Assembly: GCA_963989385.1 (NCBI GenBank)
Contig: OZ022502.1
Location: 48,477,454 to 48,541,453 of the forward strand
Direction of reading: 5' to 3'
Source: Ctena decussata
Lineage: Eukaryota > Mollusca > Bivalvia > Lucinida > Lucinidae
DNA length: 64,000 nucleotides
The position numbers and the translations under genes were made by a program. Of this stretch, positions 1 to 11,400 are shown piece after piece. The notes beneath the pieces were generated by a model that was not told the DNA's origin, did no database searches, and was given only the letters and a program-made list of their open reading frames with translations. Each line of letters starts with the position of its first letter. Position 1 is the first letter of the stretch.

Positions 1-175
1 GCATGCCATGGTTTATAAATCTTCTGGATGCATAGATTGTTGCCTTATCATGCTTATATGTGGAAGGTGATGATTGTAATCTTCATTGTACTAGCTCTCA
101 TCTTTCTTCTCTTGTGGCTTAACTTATTGATTGTTAAGTGTTGTTTGATCATGTTATGACCACACGAGTCCCATT

Positions 176-369
176 GCGACAAAACCAACAAAGTGGCATG
201 TGCGCCCAGGGAAGACTCAGATCAGTCTCATCAGCAGCCTGGTCTGATCAGCCTTAAAGGGTAGCTTTGGCTCTAAGCTAGTTCCATGCGGACAACAAAG
301 ACTGATCAGGCTGATCAGAGTCTTCGCTCGGTGCCCATGCCACTTTGTTGGGTTTGTCATGTCGTGGCT
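176..369. mobile_element. P1 palindromic MITE, copy 1 (left end worn)
   Basis: Family P1 is a ~235-bp element that is nearly one long inverted repeat. Outer ends are GAGCCGCGACACGA / TCGTGTCGCGGCTC, then AAACCAACAAAGTGG, then arms rich in AGTCTGATCAG/CTGATCAGACT, around a GC-richer centre. This copy lacks the outermost left bases. Confidence 0.8.
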
Positions 370-701
370 GATTTTATCTAGGTGGGTTTTCAAGTGATAA
401 TTTTTGTTCATACTAGGTAAAAACTTGTTTTGATTCCTCATTAGAGTTGCCTCTTTGAGGCAGCTTTAATGAGGGGTCTTGGCAGCTTTTTGTCTTGCCT
501 GCCAAGGAGAATAAGCGACAGGTATTACTTTTCCGGCATTAGCATGTTCCTTGGTGGCGTAAATAAGAGACAGGTATTGCTTTGTAGGCATCAGTCTTCC
601 TTGGTGTAAATTCATTATAGCTCTGTTTGTGACAATGAACAGGCAGGGGAGACACCTCCTTCTGTGAAATTCTTGTTATAGAGAAAAAGAAAAGAAAATA
701 C

Positions 702-908
702 AGTCACCTCCCGATATCTCGAACACTGATATCTCAAAGTATCTTCTTATATTTAAGAACATATTTCCTGCTTTTATTTACATTTCAACTCCTGTAATCT
801 CAAACTATTGCTATCTCAAAGTAAATTTTCTGGTACCAGAAAATTTACTTTGAGATATCAGTAGTTTGGACTGAAGTTCGACTTCGAGATATCGAGAGTT
901 GACTGTAT
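702..908. mobile_element. P6 MITE, copy 1
   Basis: Terminal inverted repeats around CAGTCACCTCCCGATATCTC on the left and GAGATATCGAGAGTTGACTG on the right, with internal repeats of ATCTCAAAGTA. CAGT termini suggest a Tc1/mariner-pogo relative (inference). Confidence 0.75.
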
Positions 909-1075
909 ATACAAAAATAAACTGCAAATCTCCACCTTATCATGAACCTTAGTTGTGAAAATATGATTACAAGAATAGATTATCATTTCAAATAGTATTT
1001 TACTTGTGTTCATTTCATATCCAGCAACTTATGTGCATAATGGTCAGCATTTCAAAGTGGTCTTAACCATACAAC

Positions 1076-1317
1076 ATATGAGCCGCGACACGAAAAAACC
1101 AACAAAGTGGCTGTGCCCCCCAGCGCAGACTCAGATCAGTCTGGGCATCACTCAGTCTGATCAGTCTTCGCTAAGCGCTTAAAGGGTTGCTAAGGGTCCA
1201 AGCTACCTCCATGCAGACAGCGAAGACTGATCAGACTGGGCGAATGCCCAGGCTGATCTGAGTCTGCACTGGGCACACAACCACTTTGTTGGTTTTCTCG
1301 TGTCGCGGCTCATATGT
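1076..1317. mobile_element. P1 palindromic MITE, copy 2
   Basis: Full-length, bounded by CATATGAGCC and GGCTCATATG. The palindromic flank hides any target-site duplication. Confidence 0.85.
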
Positions 1318-1424
1318 GAAAAGGAGAGACTGAGCACTACTTGTATCAGGATCCATAGATTAGTGAGGCAAAATGGGGGAGACCTGATCAGTCCATGCAT
1401 TTTAAGTTGGCTTGTGCTGTTGTG

Positions 1425-1532
1425 TATGTGTGCACTATGCTTTTCCCCCATTTTACCAAGGGAAAGAATTTTTGTGACTTCCTGTTTGCTTTCCTGACAA
1501 CAAAGCCCTTCCAAAATGGGGTCTGCCATTAA
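1425..1532. mobile_element. P3 MITE fragment
   Basis: Left half only: CAAGGGAAAGAATTTTTGTG, ACTTCCTGTTTGCTTTCCTG, CCCTTCCAAAATGGGGTC. Confidence 0.6.
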
Positions 1533-1550
1533 ATAGAGGATCTTACATAG

Positions 1551-1672
1551 TGCTCATGTATTATTGAATTTATTAAACGAGTTGGGGGGAAAGATAAGAT
1601 GCGAGGCCTGCCGAGCATCTTATCGTTTTCACCATCGAGTTTAATAAATTCAATAATAGAAGAGCACGTATG
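1551..1672. repeat. Imperfect palindrome
   Basis: Arms ATTATTGAATTTATTAAAC / GTTTAATAAATTCAATAAT around a centre that is itself paired (GATAAGATGC / GCATCTTATC). Looks like a small MITE. Only one copy seen. Confidence 0.6.
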
Positions 1673-2022
1673 CAAGATTCTGTTTATCATATGACACTAA
1701 AATAGCGTTTTATTAGCAAATTTTGCATTAAAACGTCCAGATTTCGCTATTAGAAAATGCGACGTATTATGGCCATCAATGCATATAACATTACGACGTA
1801 ATTTGCATATTTAATCCACTAGTGGATTATCATTTTTAATGCATGGCTTTATTACACTCCAGATGCGACATCATGATAAAAGGAAAGTAAAGAATTTGCT
1901 CTTAAACATTAAGGGAGATAAAATAAGAATGGCAGCATTGCTTTCCCTGAAAATGTACCCTTTCACCTTAAGACAGGTTTTAGCATGACAGGTTGTGAAC
2001 TTACTGCATTTTAACACTAAGC

Positions 2023-2285
2023 GCCGGGCCGCGTAGCGCAAATGGTAGGGCACCTGACTCAAGTCAGAGGTCCTGGGTTCAAAGCCCGGTCTGGCCACAT
2101 ACTTTCGTTTCTCCTTCTGCTGATTCAAGAAGGGCAGTTGTCAGTTACTGGCGAAAGTATGTGCACTTAGTACTGGTGAACCGCTTAGGACGTCTAAGCC
2201 TGCCCAGGAATAGTGTGGCTAGGTTAAATGACCATCCCGACATGATCATAGCTGTTTACCATGGATGTTAAGCAATAAATAGATA
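2023..2285 (+). mobile_element. tRNA-derived SINE (family S1), plus orientation
   Basis: Pol III head at 2023-2099 with A box TAGCGCAAATGG and B box GGTTCAAAGCC, followed by a ~185-bp body shared with three other copies in the window. Not a functional tRNA: the body continues and the anticodon arm is altered. A V-SINE/RUDI-type molluscan SINE is possible (recall only). Confidence 0.8.
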
Positions 2286-2309
2286 AAAAGAAAATAACAC
2301 TAAGCACCA

Positions 2310-2505
2310 GTGACGAAAATAGCATAATTTGCAAACAGTGTAGTTCCTGATGAGGCGGCTCATAATGAGCCGCCTAGTGGATCTACACTGTTTGCCCTCT
2401 AGTCTTTGAATTCTCAATATGAAAAGTCTTGGACAAGGCATTTTTTGAATTTTTGCAGACGCAAGTTTTGTCGTCTGCTTTTTGGTGCTTAAAGAGTTAA
2501 AAGCT
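2310..2505 (+). mobile_element. P2 MITE, full copy
   Basis: Family P2: GCAAACAGTGTAG, a palindrome around GAGGCGGCTCATAATGAGCC, then CACTGTTTGCCCTCTAGTCT, TTGAATTCTCAATATGA and a second pair TTTTGCAGACG..TTTTGTCGTCTGC. Confidence 0.75.
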
Positions 2506-2589
2506 TGCTGCACTGTAAAGCAGTGCTCTGGTGTTCATGGAATAATTGTGGAGTATATTTCATTTGAATGAGTGTATGAAAGAATGAAC

Positions 2590-2705
2590 ATAAACCTGAT
2601 GGATTTCCTAAAGCAGCAGATTCTTTCCTTCAAGAGTCTATCCGCTTTGAGAAGGGTGGGACCAATGAAAATGGCAGAGCTGTTCTTGAAGGTGTTTTCC
2701 TTCAG
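2590..2705. mobile_element. P3 MITE fragment
   Basis: Right half: GATTCTTTCCTTCAAGAGTC, then GAGAAGGGTGGGACC and AAATGGCAGAG. Confidence 0.5.
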
Positions 2706-2714
2706 CTTAAAGGA

Positions 2715-2905
2715 CTGAGCCCGGTTGTTCAAGACTAACAATGTTGTTAGTTAACGTTTCGTTAGAATTTCAAACAATATTTCAAATACACCAATATTTT
2801 TTTCAATAAAAAATATCTGTGATTATGAAGTCATAAAACACTTAATGAGTTGACCTCTTAACAAGCTCGTTAGGCTAACGATGCTTTGAACAACTGGGCC
2901 CTGTT
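2715..2905. mobile_element. P5 MITE
   Basis: Family P5: ends GCCCAGTTGTTCAAAACTAA / TTAGTTTTGAACAACTGGGC, centre often a hairpin GAGGAGCTTTTGCATTGCAA / TTGCAAAAGCTCCTCAC. This copy runs from GCCCGGTTGTTCAAGACTAA to TTTGAACAACTGGGCCC. Confidence 0.72.
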
Positions 2906-3030
2906 TTGCAAAATTTCAACATACACAGGTGCACAACTTAGTAGAACCAGATGATGTGAGACAAAATTGAAAATGGCAGTGTTGCCTGAACTTGCTTCCC
3001 ATGAAAGTTTACCCAATCAAATAAAAAGAT

Positions 3031-3266
3031 GAGCTGCGACACGACAAATCCAACAATGTGTCTGTGTCCCCAGCGCAGACTGGGATAAGCCTGGGCATCT
3101 GCCCAGTTTGATTAGACTCTTCGTTAAGTGCTCAAAAGATAGCTAAGGGTCTAAGCTACCTCCATGCGGACAGCGAAGACTTCGATCAGACTGGGGGGAT
3201 GCCCAGGCTGATCTGAGTCTGCGCTGGGTGCACAACCACATTGTTGGTTTTGTCGTGTCGCGGCTC
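3031..3266. mobile_element. P1 palindromic MITE, copy 3
   Basis: Full-length. Left end GAGCTGCGACACGAC, right end GTCGTGTCGCGGCTC. Arms carry the GATCAGACTGGG type motif. Confidence 0.85.
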
Positions 3267-4654
3267 AAATGTCAATTTAAATATTATTCAATACAGAAAA
3301 ACTAACAATAGAATGGTTCACTGAATTTAATTTCACTTCATTTATTTTCCTTTTACAAAACCTTTAAAAGAACGATACTTCATCAGAACATTTCCCATAT
3401 AATATTTGCTATATACTAACAAAAATTCTCCTGGAGAACTGGAATACCCTTCATTGTAAGGCCTCACAAACATCTGCAGGCACACTATTATGATTTCAGC
3501 AGTATTCCTAACTATATGTTCACTAGAATGACAAATATCACAGAACAGAACAATGTTTTTACTAAATGTACATATGCCAAACCACATGGAAAGAAGACTT
3601 AGGGCTTGTGTTATCAGTCCAGATGATCAGCTTGTGCTTTATGTTGATCAGAAACTTTGATTTTTTCCTATAACAAAACAGCCCTTATCATGCCATTTAC
3701 TAGGTAATAAAGGCCCAAATCAGACAAATGATCTGGGTCTTCATCACTTGCCTACAGAATTGCACAGTATGGAAGAATATATAATGAAAAAAACAGTTTT
3801 GATCAGACTTCACAGATTTGCAGGCTGATCTGAACTTTCACTTTTTATACAAGATCCTATCCGTTAATTTGAATTTGATTATTATTTTATAAATGTTTTA
3901 TAAGACTTATGAAATAGCACAAGAACACGAGCTAATCTGAGTCCTGTATGTCCAAACATACCCTATGGACCCTTTCCACATGGCATGGCTTGATTGTGAA
4001 AATTTACTTCCAAGATGTAAGCAAGCAAAACAAGACTTACATAAAAAAAAAAAGAGAGAAAAAATCACAGTGGTACAGATATTTTTGATCTTATGTAAAC
4101 ATACTTACTGTCTTGTAATCTGTTTTATGTGTATGTCCATTTCTTAACAAAATAGTTGTTCGGTATATATGTCAATTCCAGAACAGCATCTATACAAACT
4201 ACATGTATTGAAATTTTGCTACTTGTGGAATAGAAAAATATGGGATTCTCTGAAATTAGGACAGCTTTATCACTATATAAACAAACTTTCCATATCTCAT
4301 AATTCATTACAATCCCAGTAATGACACCACTTAAAATCAGTTACGTTTTTTGGTCGAATCAAGTGAAAGTAACAGAATCGAAATGAAACAAATACTGTTA
4401 AGTAACAATTATAAAATTGGTTTGACAGCAGTGATGATATTTTGGCAGTCCTGTGTGTCTTTTAATACTACATGTATAAATAGGTTTTAAGAAAATATAC
4501 ATTTCTAATATCACAGACATACACTTGTATTAACAATGCTTAATTCCATAAAAAATCACAACATTATCCAGCACTTAAAATTAAAGAATATCTAATACTT
4601 TCTCCTAAATATGCTTTCAGGCACATATATCAATCATTCACCTGCATGATTTTC

Positions 4655-4850
4655 AGCCATTTTAGCGAAGGGGAACTACTTTTGTGACTTCCTGTTTGCT
4701 TTCATGCATGGCATAGCCCTTCTAAACTGTGGTCAATCCTTAAAGGAAAGAATTTGCTCCTAGGGGAGCAAATTCTTTCCTTTGAGAGTTGACCCCCAAT
4801 GAGAAGGGAGGCAAAATTGAAAACAGCAAAGTTGCTTCCCCTGAAACTAT
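4655..4850. mobile_element. P3 MITE, full copy
   Basis: Family P3 is ~200 bp: TTTTGTGACTTCCTGTTTGC, then a hairpin AAAGGAAAGAATTTGCTCC / GGAGCAAATTCTTTCCTTT, then GAGTTGACCC...GAAGGGAGGCAAAA and GTTGCTTCCCCTGAAA. Ends are loosely inverted. Confidence 0.75.
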
Positions 4851-4889
4851 TTTTTTAGCTCGACATAACATATTCTTGAAATCACAGTT

Positions 4890-5272
4890 TCTCCAATATA
4901 CAGCAATTTATTAATAAACTATTTATCAATTATGTACACAACAAACTTTGAAAACAAAGTCAAAGACGGATTTGTTGATATAAAGTAAGGACGGATTTGT
5001 TGACATAAAGTTAACTTACTACAACACAAACGTTCACCGTTTCAACATCATCACAAAAATTATCAGACCTGAAACTTGTGCAAATTTGGGAGTAAACTTG
5101 ATTATTTTCCTAAGTCTATACTGTAGGATTGTCTGATATAATTAGCACAGCATAACCAATGTTTTACTAAGGGGATCTCTATACGTTTTACCTCAAAAGA
5201 AGAAAACACAGCCTCTGTTTCACTCCAAATTTTCATGAAACACTGAATAAAATGTTTTTAAATGTGATGTCT
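4890..5272 (-). other. CFAP47: Probable proximal 3' UTR of CFAP47
   Basis: AT-rich sequence directly after the stop codon with no further open frame, ending near an AATAAA (minus strand) at 4907-4912. The end is inferred. A longer UTR running into the MITEs below is possible. Confidence 0.35.
4907..4912 (-). terminator. Candidate polyadenylation signal AATAAA
   Basis: The first minus-strand AATAAA after the CFAP47 stop, 361 nt downstream of it. T- and TG-rich sequence follows (TGCTGTATATTGG). No transcript evidence. Confidence 0.35.
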
Positions 5273-5491
5273 TTACAATATTTTTATCCTGTTCAACAAT
5301 GGTGCTCCCTTTATAGGAGAGGAAACAGCAGTAGTCTTAAGTTTCATATTATTCAAAATATAGTTGACCCTATCCCCTCTAGACCTAGGATCAGGGTGTG
5401 GCCCCTTCATGGGCTGTGATGAGATTCCCCGTGGAGGAGAGTATTCTGGCAGTATTCCTCGTATGTTGTAACTCCACTGCATCTCGGGGGT
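5273..5491 (-). CDS. CFAP47: CFAP47 last coding exon (stop codon)
   Basis: 219 nt, residues 2568-2639 plus the stop at 5273-5275. Acceptor TCTTGTTTTCAG. Begins TPEMQWSYNIRGILPEYSPP and ends in a basic tail (MKLKTTAVSSPIKGAPLLN). 'MQW.Y.I.G..P.Y.PP' is the family's C-terminal signature. The tail beyond it is short and variable in the family. Confidence 0.95.
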   Translation of the reverse strand, partial: TPEMQWSYNIRGILPEYSPPRGISSQPMKGPHPDPRSRGDRVNYILNNMKLKTTAVSSPIKGAPLLNRIKIL

Positions 5492-8400
5492 CTGAAAACA
5501 AGACGAAACATGGTTAATTATTGCAGAATAGTGTCAAATTTCTTCGACAAAATAGTTACTGATACAAGTGCTGTCCTTAAACGGAATACATTACTGCATT
5601 ACCTAGCTAATTCGTCATTGAAATGTAACAAAAAAGAATTTTATGAAAAAGTGCCTGAAATAACACAGAAACTTCTGCAGTTTGCAAAGGGGCTATCATT
5701 TCATGAAATGTAAAACAATTACATTCAGTAGTAACTTAACATTGACCGTGAAGATACAAAGCCCCAAAATAAAGTCTTCCAAAATAGTTTCAATATGAAA
5801 CCAACTAAATTTGCAAACTGTAGATCCAGATGAGGCAGCTCATAAATTTGTTTCTGATTGTTTGGTGCTTTATGAGTAAAGGTTCATTAAACAAAATACT
5901 GTAATCTGTTTAAATTTTGGGAGACCTAAAAAATAATTTTCCATTTGGGACAAATGGAAAATTAATCATTTTAGGTGTGTGAATACTTAAGCACATTACA
6001 ATATTTCCTTACCTGTACAATCAATTTTCCTGTGTATATTTTCCCATATACTGATGGTAAGAAAGACACATTTAACTGTGTACCATTAGTACCCACAGGT
6101 AACAACTCCCCTGAACTTGGAGAAACAGTAAACTCAGGATCACTTCCCGCAGCAAAATATGCATTAAATGACATGGGATATCTGAAATAGCAGATTAAAC
6201 AATTTGTCAGATCCAGTAATTGAGTGCAATATCACGGCAGCACCAAATGTAACTTGACAAATTCAACTGTGTGTCACAGGGTATAGATGTATCATGCATT
6301 TGTACTGCCTTATGATATAAGCCAGCTTTTACAGCAATGTGGTGTCAAAGGGTTCCCAGTTCATTCCTTGACTTGTGAATCTGAGACTTTTCAGAGTCTG
6401 AGACAAATGGCGCTCCATGTAAATAACCACATTTGTTATTGGAACTCCTTAAGCCTCATTTCAAGTGATTTTTGTACTCCAAAGACTTCAAGAATGATTT
6501 ACAATGGTGGGGGAGAATGTCACAGGGTATCAGTATATCTAACATTTGTTCTGCCTTGCAGTACAAGCCGGCTTATAGTGACGTGGAAGAGTGTTCAGTT
6601 GGATCAATATTGATCTCCCTGAACCCTGAGTGGGAACTCTAAACCTGAATAACCTTTAAGATACTATTTAAAATAGATGTTCAGCTAATGGTGAGATATA
6701 AATACAAACAATTCTTACTTATTTTGACTAGTAAGCCTAAAGCCAACACTTGATTCCTTGCCGAGCCCTGTGGCTTCAATATCAACAACATCATCCACTG
6801 GAGGCTCTGTTGCCTGGAAACGGAGTGGGAACTTCCAAACGCCACCCTGAGAGGCCTTCACTTCTAGTATCACAGAATGACTGGAAAAGAAGCAAACAAA
6901 TAAATCCTTAATACTCAAAGCACCAAAAATGAAAATCGTTGGTTGGTTACTGTTTTGGGTTAAGCGGCCCTTTGAGACAGTATTTCAGTCTATATCGGGC
7001 CATCTCCCAGAGGGAGAGAAAAAATATCCAAACAACCCCCACCGGCACCCACTGCAGGCACAGTAGGCCCTTTTCCTACTTTTTTTCCAAATACGTAGGA
7101 CCCCCCCCCACCCCCCCCCCCCCCCCCCGGCACTGGAAGTTATAACCAGCACCATCACCCGAGCACCACCCCCATGAAAATAGTTGAATTTGCAAACACG
7201 TTAGATCAAGATGAGGCTGCTCATAATAAGCCACCTAATCTGTATCCACACTATCTGGTGTCTATCTTTGAATCCTCAATCTCCCAGAGGGAGAGAATCT
7301 CCCAGAGGGAGAGAAAAAATATCCAAACAACCCCCACCGGCACCCACTGCAGGCACAGTAGGCCCTTTTCCTACTTTTTTTCCAAATACGTAGGACCCCC
7401 CCCCCCCCCCCGGCACTGGAAGTTATAACCAGCACCATCACCCGAGCACCACCCCCATGAAAATAGTTGAATTTGCAAACACGTTAGATCAAGATGAGGC
7501 TGCTCATAATAAGCCACCTAATCTGTATCCACACTATCTGGTGTCTATCTTTGAATCCTCAATATGATACATCTTGCATGAAACATTTTTTCTTTCTATA
7601 AATTTTGCAGACATGAATTTTGTTGTCTGCTCTGTGTTGCTTTAATGGCTACTTACATCGTCATGCACAGTTTATATTCTGTCTTATCTACATGTATTTG
7701 CAAGCAGGTATTCATGCCTTAAAGAACATTGTAACTGCTGGCTAACAGAACAACAATAACTTAAACTCCTCTTCTTGATACTGACTTCACGCTTGACTGT
7801 TCATTAAATGTTGCCTGAGCTTGTTTGTTATTGTAAAAATCCTAAATATCTAAGATGTATGGGTACACTTTCATGTTTTCTGCCATTTTTGTATGGGGAA
7901 CAGCTTTTGTAACTTCATGTTTGGTTCCCTGGACGATCTTGACCCTCAAAAATAGGCCCAACTTTTGATGGAAAAACTTTGCTCCTGGAAGAGCAAATTT
8001 TTCTTTCAAGAGTTGATCCCAAGTGAAAGGGTGGCAAAACAACCGTAAGAGACCGGACTTCCTAATGATCTAATAAACAGTGGTGAGAGACCTAATGTCA
8101 GGGCTCTTAACCACTAAGCCATAGAGGCACATGCACTTAAAGGATCATGTCTGTTTATCAAATTCGAAAATTATACTCACTCCATCTGTTTGTATGGGTT
8201 ATAGACAACATTAAAGACGAGAACAACAAGACCAGAGGCCACATCACGATGCTGACGAACTAGGCTCAGTGCCACACTGTGCTGCAAGTTTTCTTTGGAC
8301 TCTGGGTCTTTGTAGTTGATATCAAATGTAAACTCATCAGCTGTGGCTAGAGCTGAAAGAAAGAAAAGAAGTACTTTCCAGCATCACCAATGGAAAACCT

Positions 8401-11400
8401 GTACAAACAAGGGATATATTCCAAACCCTCTGGACGGGAATCTGTCAGAACTGATGAAAGTTTTAGTCAGATCAGACAAAACTAAATGAGGCTCTCACAG
8501 ATCTCTTCAAAGCTCATTCAAATAGGTTTAAACCTTTTATTTTGTTTTTATGCAAGAAACAGGCATAACTGTATGTTGTTCCTGTCTATTGCAAAAGTCA
8601 AAAATAGTTCATTTGCTGAGAGGAAAAATAAGTGAGATCTCAAAAATCTAATCAGAATCTGCCTTTAGAAAGGCAGAATTGAGATTTTGTCTCATTTAGT
8701 TATATCTGGCATGTATGCAGGGGTGACTTAGAATTTTAGAAACAAGAACTTATCCATCAGACGTTACTAGATTTTCAACTTTTTTTTTTTTGTTAACTTA
8801 TTGCCACTGGCAGTGTCGAGATAACATCCAGGGTTCCACTCACCAGCTAAGCAAATCCTTCAATAATTAATATCAGCTATTCTGTATTTCCTTCCAGTTT
8901 AAATTCAACTGTTCAGTAGCATATGATGTCCAAAGCAAAAGTTCTATAAACTAAGCAGAACAATTTGTGTTTCAGAAAAAAAAACTGTGTGATACTGAGT
9001 TTTATTTCTTAACTTGCAAAGCCAACAGTTTCCTAGCATCATGAATGGGTATCAGGATACTGTCACATAACAGAACTATACCAGAAAACTGGCCAGAAGT
9101 TTACGTCATCAGCACTGCATAAGTAATACCTATGTCTTCTTTCTGCTTGTCACAGGAGGGACAAATCAGGTAAGTTTACTCATACTTACTCTCTCCAACA
9201 ACAATACTGTTTGGAACTTTCGGCTGTTTATCTTTAGGTGTAACAGATCTAGTCGTTATTGTTTTGTGTTGTCCCGCAGCTGACGGTGCAACTCCCGCTA
9301 AGGTCACCTCGAGACGCTCCTCTACTCTATCTCTGGCCTGACAATTTATTACTGCTCCATACGACTCTTTGATTGGTCGAGACTCTGGAATACCTTGGAT
9401 TGGGAATAGCCAGCGAATCTCACTGATTCCCTCCCCAGAAATTCTTGACAGTGCATATCTGTAAAAAATGAAACCATCTATCATGATGAAAGGTTTCTAA
9501 CAGTATATATTGCAGAAAATTTCATTTTATGGCAATGCATTAGTGGAGCTGTAAAACACAATTTGCGACCATAAAACTTACAGTTTACCTCACGGAATGG
9601 CTATTTTCAAAACATTTATCCTGATCATAATCTAAATTTTTACCTTACAGAGTTTACCACTCTGCCCCTAAAGCAAGTGACATAAACCAGATATCAGCTA
9701 CTAAAGAGCAACATTTCTTAATAACAACATGTTAGAAAGAATATCACTGGGCAGAATGTCCCAAATTTTTGACATTATCTAATCAGGTGTCAGATGACAC
9801 ATCACATTAGAATTTCTATACACAGCACTTACCCCTGATTATCTGTTGGAGCATACTGCCATTTCTCATTATCTTCTTTCCTCACAACAACTGTACACAA
9901 TGCCTCATACATTTTCATCTCAGTTGGTGCAAAGCAAACTGGGATATCTAACGTTGATTTTGGTCCGACTCGTATTGCATTTTTCTTTTTCAGGAGAAGA
10001 CAGAAAGGAGAATCTTCATCTTTTTTGCTGGTGAGAGCTTCTTCTAATGAGGTTGTACTATCTGAAAACAGTATGGCATACAGTTTTTATTCGGCTATAA
10101 AACAGTGTTTTTTCCATCCCTAGAATGACCCAAAATCTAAATCAGTGTTATAAATTTTTGCTATGAGATGGATTTTCAATTCGAAAACAAGCCCAAAAAT
10201 TCTAGATCCATCTTATAAGATGGATCTAGATTCTTTGGAATTGTTTTAGAAGAATTTGGAAAAATCTGTCTTTTAACTGAATTACAAAAGACTGATTTAC
10301 ATATCTGCAGTAACTTTGGGAGGGTAAACTTCCGTCTTATAACTGAAAAAATCTGGTACTGACAGTTATTTCTAGAAACTAATCAATATGTACCAACTCC
10401 TTAACTGCTTTGTAAACACTGCACCAATTAGTTGATCTTCAAGAGGCACCAGTACTATGTTTCTTGAAAATCAGCTTGCTGCCAAAATTAATGGCAGTCC
10501 CATATTGATGTCACTTCTGCAGTTTAGGGTGATGGGTACTCTTTCAGGGCTTAAATCTCTGCCATTTTAAAATTTTGAATTTTGCAGTTTATGAACTGAG
10601 GTGCATATCTTACCCCGATGGCTTTAAAACAGTGACATTCACACAACCAAGAATGGCCTCTCACTCCTTTCCCCTACTGTCTCACAAATTCTAATTATGT
10701 AAAAATAAAATATGAAGAAAGTTTACCTCTGAGCATAACTTCACACAAGACAGCATGGTCCATTGGATTTCTGAATGGTATGATGAGTGTAGTATTGGAT
10801 CCTGCCACAGTGTACACACTGACTGGGTCCTGGGTATGGGGCAGCAGGCCTGTCCCTGAGGCAACAAACACCCATTCACCAAGCTGAAATGATGCAGCAT
10901 AAAGAAATCAACACAAAGCAGAAAGACACCTTGAGATATCATGAAATCCCAGAATAGCAGTCACAGTACTGTTTTAAAAAAGAATTTCGTTTTCATCTAA
11001 ATCTTTCTTTTAACTGAGAGACTTTATATCACTCATTCTAAATCTTTTCGTCAGCAACTGTACTTGAAGGACATTTTTATTTCATTCATACAAATATATA
11101 AAATGTTGCATTTCCTTTAAAAACTACTGTTTGTGACTATTGAAAATATGTCTTTAAGGGATATTCAATTGCCAATTGCAAATGATTCAATATACATGTA
11201 AGCAGCAAACAAGTAAAAATATACCCTTGTGATCTATACACAATACTATCATATATTTACGGTGAAAAATAACAAATAAGCCGCGACGCGAGAAAACCAA
11301 CAAAGTGGTTGTGCGCCCAGCACAGACTCAGATCAGCCTGCGCATCTGCCCAGTCTGTCTTCCCTGCCAGCATGGAGGTAGCTTAGACCCTTAGCTAACC

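Larger units (their letters stand above)
1..4655. other. Downstream flank of CFAP47: no gene seen
   Basis: Only short chance open frames occur here. Recognisable content is MITE families P1, P2, P3, P5 and P6, one tRNA-SINE and a palindrome, entered separately. The stretches 370-700, 909-1075 and 3270-4650 hold nothing I can name; 3270-4650 is AT-rich and may be distal 3' UTR. Confidence 0.6.

Noticed and set aside
1203..1529. 108-codon minus-strand frame
   Set aside because: Lies within P1 and P3 MITE sequence; similar frames appear in other P1 copies.
2023..2099. Functional tRNA gene
   Set aside because: A and B boxes are present, but the same sequence continues into a body shared with copies at 26991, 42842 and 47724, and the anticodon arm is irregular. 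It is a SINE head.
3342..3587. Possible small protein near the CFAP47 3' end
   Set aside because: No family resemblance, AT-rich, and probably distal 3' UTR or flank.
6939..7428. Frames ending in Pro-rich tails
   Set aside because: The Pro residues come from poly-C runs in a tandem duplication.
10691..10942. 83-codon minus-strand frame overlapping exon 43
   Set aside because: The correct phase (LGEWVFVASGTG...) is a different frame and fits both neighbouring exons.
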